Below are positions 5,606 through 7,183 of a stretch of 7,183 bases of DNA, one piece after another. Under the pieces are notes generated by a model, which was given only the letters and a program-made list of their open reading frames with translations, searched no databases and was not told where the DNA came from. Numbering within the stretch: position 1 is the first letter of the stretch; every line of letters begins with the position of its first letter. A program made the position numbers and the translations under genes. Source of the DNA: DASUCS01 sp036275935 (GTDB lineage Bacteria > Actinomycetota > Acidimicrobiia > Acidimicrobiales > JACDCH01); NCBI GenBank assembly GCA_036275935.1, contig DASUCS010000263.1, positions 1-7,183 of the forward strand. The letters run 5' to 3'.

Positions 5606-6767
5606 GCTCGATCCTGTTGAGGAACTTGGTGAGAGCTTCGCCGACTTGGTCGAACTCCAAGAGGAACGCATCGTGGCCGTGCGGGCTGTCCAATTCGGCG
5701 TACTCGCCGTCGCCGCCCACCGCATGCAGCGCATCGACGATCTCGCGTGATTGGTACGCGGGATAGAGGATGTCCGACGAGATGCCGACGGCGAGCACCG
5801 GCGCCTCGATGCGCGACAGCGCAGTCTGCAGCCCGCCGCGACCACGGCCGAGGTCGTGGAGGTCCATGGCCTTCGTCAACAGCAGGTACGAATTCGCGTC
5901 GAAGCGGCGCACGAGCTTGTCGCCGTGGTACTCGAGGTAGCGCTCGACCTCGAACCGCTGCCACAACGAGAACCCACCGTTCAACGGCTCGACGACCTCG
6001 CGCCCGAACCGGTCGGTGAACACGTCGTCGCTGCGGAACGTGATCTGGCTGATCATGCGGGCCAACGCGAGTCCCTCGTGCGGGCCATCGCCGGGGGCGG
6101 CGTCGTAGTAATCGCCGCCCCGGAACTTCGGGTCCATCTGCAGCACGCGCCGGCCAGTGCTCCACCAACCGATCTGCTGCGCGCTGGCAGCCACGCATGT
6201 GGCGATGGGAACGATCGAGCGCACGCGGTGCGGGAACATGATCGCCCACTCGAGCACCATCATCCCGCCCATCGATCCGCCGACGGCCGACAGCCACTGG
6301 TCGATGCCGAGATGATCGGCGAGCGCGGCTTGTGTGCGGACCCAGTCGCGGATCGAGACCACCGGGAACCGTGACGCGTACGGGCGGCCGTCGTCAGGAT
6401 GCGGTGAGGCTGGTCCGGTCGAGCCCTGGCAGCCGCCGAGCACATTGGCGCAGACCACGAAGTAGCGATCGGTGTCGAGCGCCCGCCCGGGTCCGATGAG
6501 CTCGTCCCACCAACCAGGCGTCGGATGGCCCTCGGCCATCGGACCGGCCGCATGGCTGTCGCCCGTCAGAGCGTGACAGACGAGGATCGCGTTGCTCGCC
6601 TCGTCGTCCAGGGTCCCCCACGTCTCATAGGCGACGCAGATGTCCCGGAGCGACCCACCCCCTTCGAGCACGAACGGCCGGTCACCGGCGATGGCGAGGA
6701 ACTGCCGGTGGCCGGGAGGGTCCCCGGTCCGCCACGCGCCAGAGGCGGGCAACATCGACGGATGCAC
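5595..6767 (-). CDS. metX: Homoserine O-acetyltransferase (MetX)
   Basis: This alpha/beta-hydrolase-fold acyltransferase makes O-acyl-L-homoserine from homoserine and acyl-CoA (acetyl-CoA in most MetX proteins), committing carbon to methionine. With the GTG at 6767 it has 390 residues, typical for the family. Diagnostic segments are GAWRTGDPPG near the N-terminus, VAYETWGTL, LVCHALTGDSH, WWDELIGPGRALDT, VVCANVLGGCQGSTGP, the nucleophile elbow GGSMGG with S165, GGDYYD, GISSDILYP with D332, and SPHGHDAFL with H365. The spacing between the Asp and His (33 residues) agrees with the known Ser-Asp-His triad. Start choice: GGAGGGG at 6779-6785 is 11 bases upstream of this GTG. The ATG at 6755 (386 residues) is equally compatible with homology but 23 bases from that site; the GTG at 6848 would overlap the upstream gene and adds an atypical tail. 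It follows a probable DNA methylase gene by about 50 bases and overlaps the PLP enzyme gene by 11. Acetyl versus succinyl specificity cannot be settled by reading alone. Confidence 0.92.
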   Translation of the reverse strand: MHPSMLPASGAWRTGDPPGHRQFLAIAGDRPFVLEGGGSLRDICVAYETWGTLDDEASNAILVCHALTGDSHAAGPMAEGHPTPGWWDELIGPGRALDTDRYFVVCANVLGGCQGSTGPASPHPDDGRPYASRFPVVSIRDWVRTQAALADHLGIDQWLSAVGGSMGGMMVLEWAIMFPHRVRSIVPIATCVAASAQQIGWWSTGRRVLQMDPKFRGGDYYDAAPGDGPHEGLALARMISQITFRSDDVFTDRFGREVVEPLNGGFSLWQRFEVERYLEYHGDKLVRRFDANSYLLLTKAMDLHDLGRGRGGLQTALSRIEAPVLAVGISSDILYPAYQSREIVDALHAVGGDGEYAELDSPHGHDAFLLEFDQVGEALTKFLNRIEHDG

Positions 6768-6778
6768 CCGGCGGTCCA

Positions 6779-6785
6779 CCCCTCC
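6779..6785 (-). promoter_or_regulatory. Ribosome binding site candidate for metX
   Basis: The minus strand reads GGAGGGG here, the only strong Shine-Dalgarno match upstream of metX. Spacing is 11 bases to the GTG at 6767 and 23 to the ATG at 6755, which favours the GTG. It lies just after a possible leader hairpin (6788-6818). Confidence 0.5.
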
Positions 6786-6787
6786 AT

Positions 6788-6818
6788 GATGGCCGAGACC
6801 CTTTCGGGCGATGCCACC
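6788..6818 (-). other. Possible stem-loop in the metX leader
   Basis: On the minus strand, starting at the last base of the upstream stop codon, GGTGGC can pair with GCCATC (one G-U pair) around an internal loop and an inner CCC-GAAA-GGG stem capped by a GAAA tetraloop (6799-6808). The structure ends three bases before the GGAGGGG site. It may be a weak terminator or processing site of the upstream gene or a translation-control element for metX. I recognise no known SAM-sensing riboswitch consensus in it, and no T-tract follows. Confidence 0.25.
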
Positions 6819-7183
6819 TATTGGTTCGGGAGCCGGCCGCTCCACCACTCGAAGACGGCTTCGTCCGCACCGTACGCAGCGGTCATCAGCGCGCCGGCGC
6901 CGACCAGATCACCGTCGCGCAACACGGTGGCGGCCTCTTCCCAGCGGCGACGGTCGGGCGGCAACGGGACGTCGAGCACCTGTCGCGCCGAGAGCTTGAT
7001 GGCGTCTGGCGCGAGCGCGACGCCGGCGTAGTTGGCTGCGGCCCACGCGCTGACCGGCGGCGCACTGAGCACGGCGGCGACCGCGTGGAGCTGGTCCGGT
7101 GTCGTGTGCACGGCGATCACAGGAGTGGACGGGACCCACGTGCCGTCGAGGTCCGTGGCGGCCTCGAGGACGCGTGTCTGCGT
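6818..7183 (-). CDS. Probable N-6 DNA methylase-like protein, C-terminal part (cut by right window edge)
   Basis: The minus-strand frame ending at the TAG 6818-6820 stays open to the right edge, giving 121 residues beginning TQTRVLEAATDLDGTW. An internal GTG at 7120 is not needed as a start, because the sequence upstream of it is equally protein-like. The visible part contains HTTPDQLHAVAAVLSAPPVSAWAAANYAG followed by DAIKLSARQVLDVPLPPDRRRWEEAA and ends DEAVFEWWSGRLPNQ. The pattern 'partial-clone set, A-x-x-W, then S-A-x-x-(V/L)-x-x-(V/L)-P-L-P, then W-x-x-A' resembles the C-terminal recognition region of actinobacterial N-6 adenine DNA methylase-like proteins of the restriction-modification type. 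The catalytic NPPF/Y and SAM-binding motifs would be upstream, outside the window, so the assignment is by C-terminal resemblance only. No restriction enzyme gene is seen on the metX side. It may share a transcript with metX. Confidence 0.5.
   Translation of the reverse strand, partial: TQTRVLEAATDLDGTWVPSTPVIAVHTTPDQLHAVAAVLSAPPVSAWAAANYAGVALAPDAIKLSARQVLDVPLPPDRRRWEEAATVLRDGDLVGAGALMTAAYGADEAVFEWWSGRLPNQ

Noticed and set aside
5606..5845. N-terminal extension of the PLP enzyme reading frame
   Set aside because: The extension lies in another frame within the end of metX, is Arg/Ser-rich, and a proper ATG with AGGA sits at 5605.
5751..6374. Plus-strand open frame (207 codons) opposite metX
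   Set aside because: Antisense shadow of metX with no recognisable domain and no good start signal.
6756..6817. SAM riboswitch upstream of metX
   Set aside because: The spacer is only about 60 bases and shows no SAM-I, SAM-II or SAM-IV core that I can recognise; only a small stem-loop is supported.
1..7183. Mobile element, prophage, CRISPR or anti-phage system
   Set aside because: No transposase, integrase, terminal inverted repeats, repeat-spacer array or defence-gene cluster is visible; only the partial methylase at the right edge hints at restriction-modification.

Overview
The window is high-GC DNA, densely packed with genes. It uses GTG starts and GGAGG-type ribosome binding sites, and its proteins resemble actinobacterial families. 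An actinobacterium, possibly of the Acidimicrobiia type, is the best inference, but no marker gene here proves it. I see no tRNA, rRNA, CRISPR array, insertion sequence, prophage or attachment site. The content looks chromosomal and metabolic.

The layout has three blocks. (1) Positions 1-3012, minus strand: an N-acyl-D-amino-acid-deacylase-like amidohydrolase (1363-3012) is translationally coupled, through an ATGA overlap, to a second amidohydrolase of the PF04909 type (260-1366). After a 60-base spacer holding a hairpin comes the N-terminal 66 codons of a formamidopyrimidine-DNA-glycosylase-like protein, which runs off the left edge (1-199). (2) Positions 3099-4370, plus strand: a lone GAF-PP2C (SpoIIE/RsbU-like) serine phosphatase diverges from the amidohydrolase operon across a short intergenic gap. 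(3) Positions 4430-7183, minus strand: the C-terminal part of a probable DNA methylase (right edge), then metX (homoserine O-acyltransferase), then a Cys/Met-metabolism PLP enzyme that overlaps metX by 11 bases. The convergent ends of blocks 2 and 3 are separated by a near-perfect 35-nt palindrome that probably terminates transcription from both sides.

The clearest pathway is methionine biosynthesis. MetX activates homoserine, and the coupled PLP enzyme would use the acyl-homoserine to make homocysteine or cystathionine. That PLP enzyme has several substitutions at usually conserved active-site positions, which makes its exact reaction uncertain and is the most interesting point in the window. 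The amidohydrolase pair probably acts on one substrate or on consecutive steps, but the substrate cannot be read from sequence. I found no convincing undescribed multi-gene defence or mobile system.
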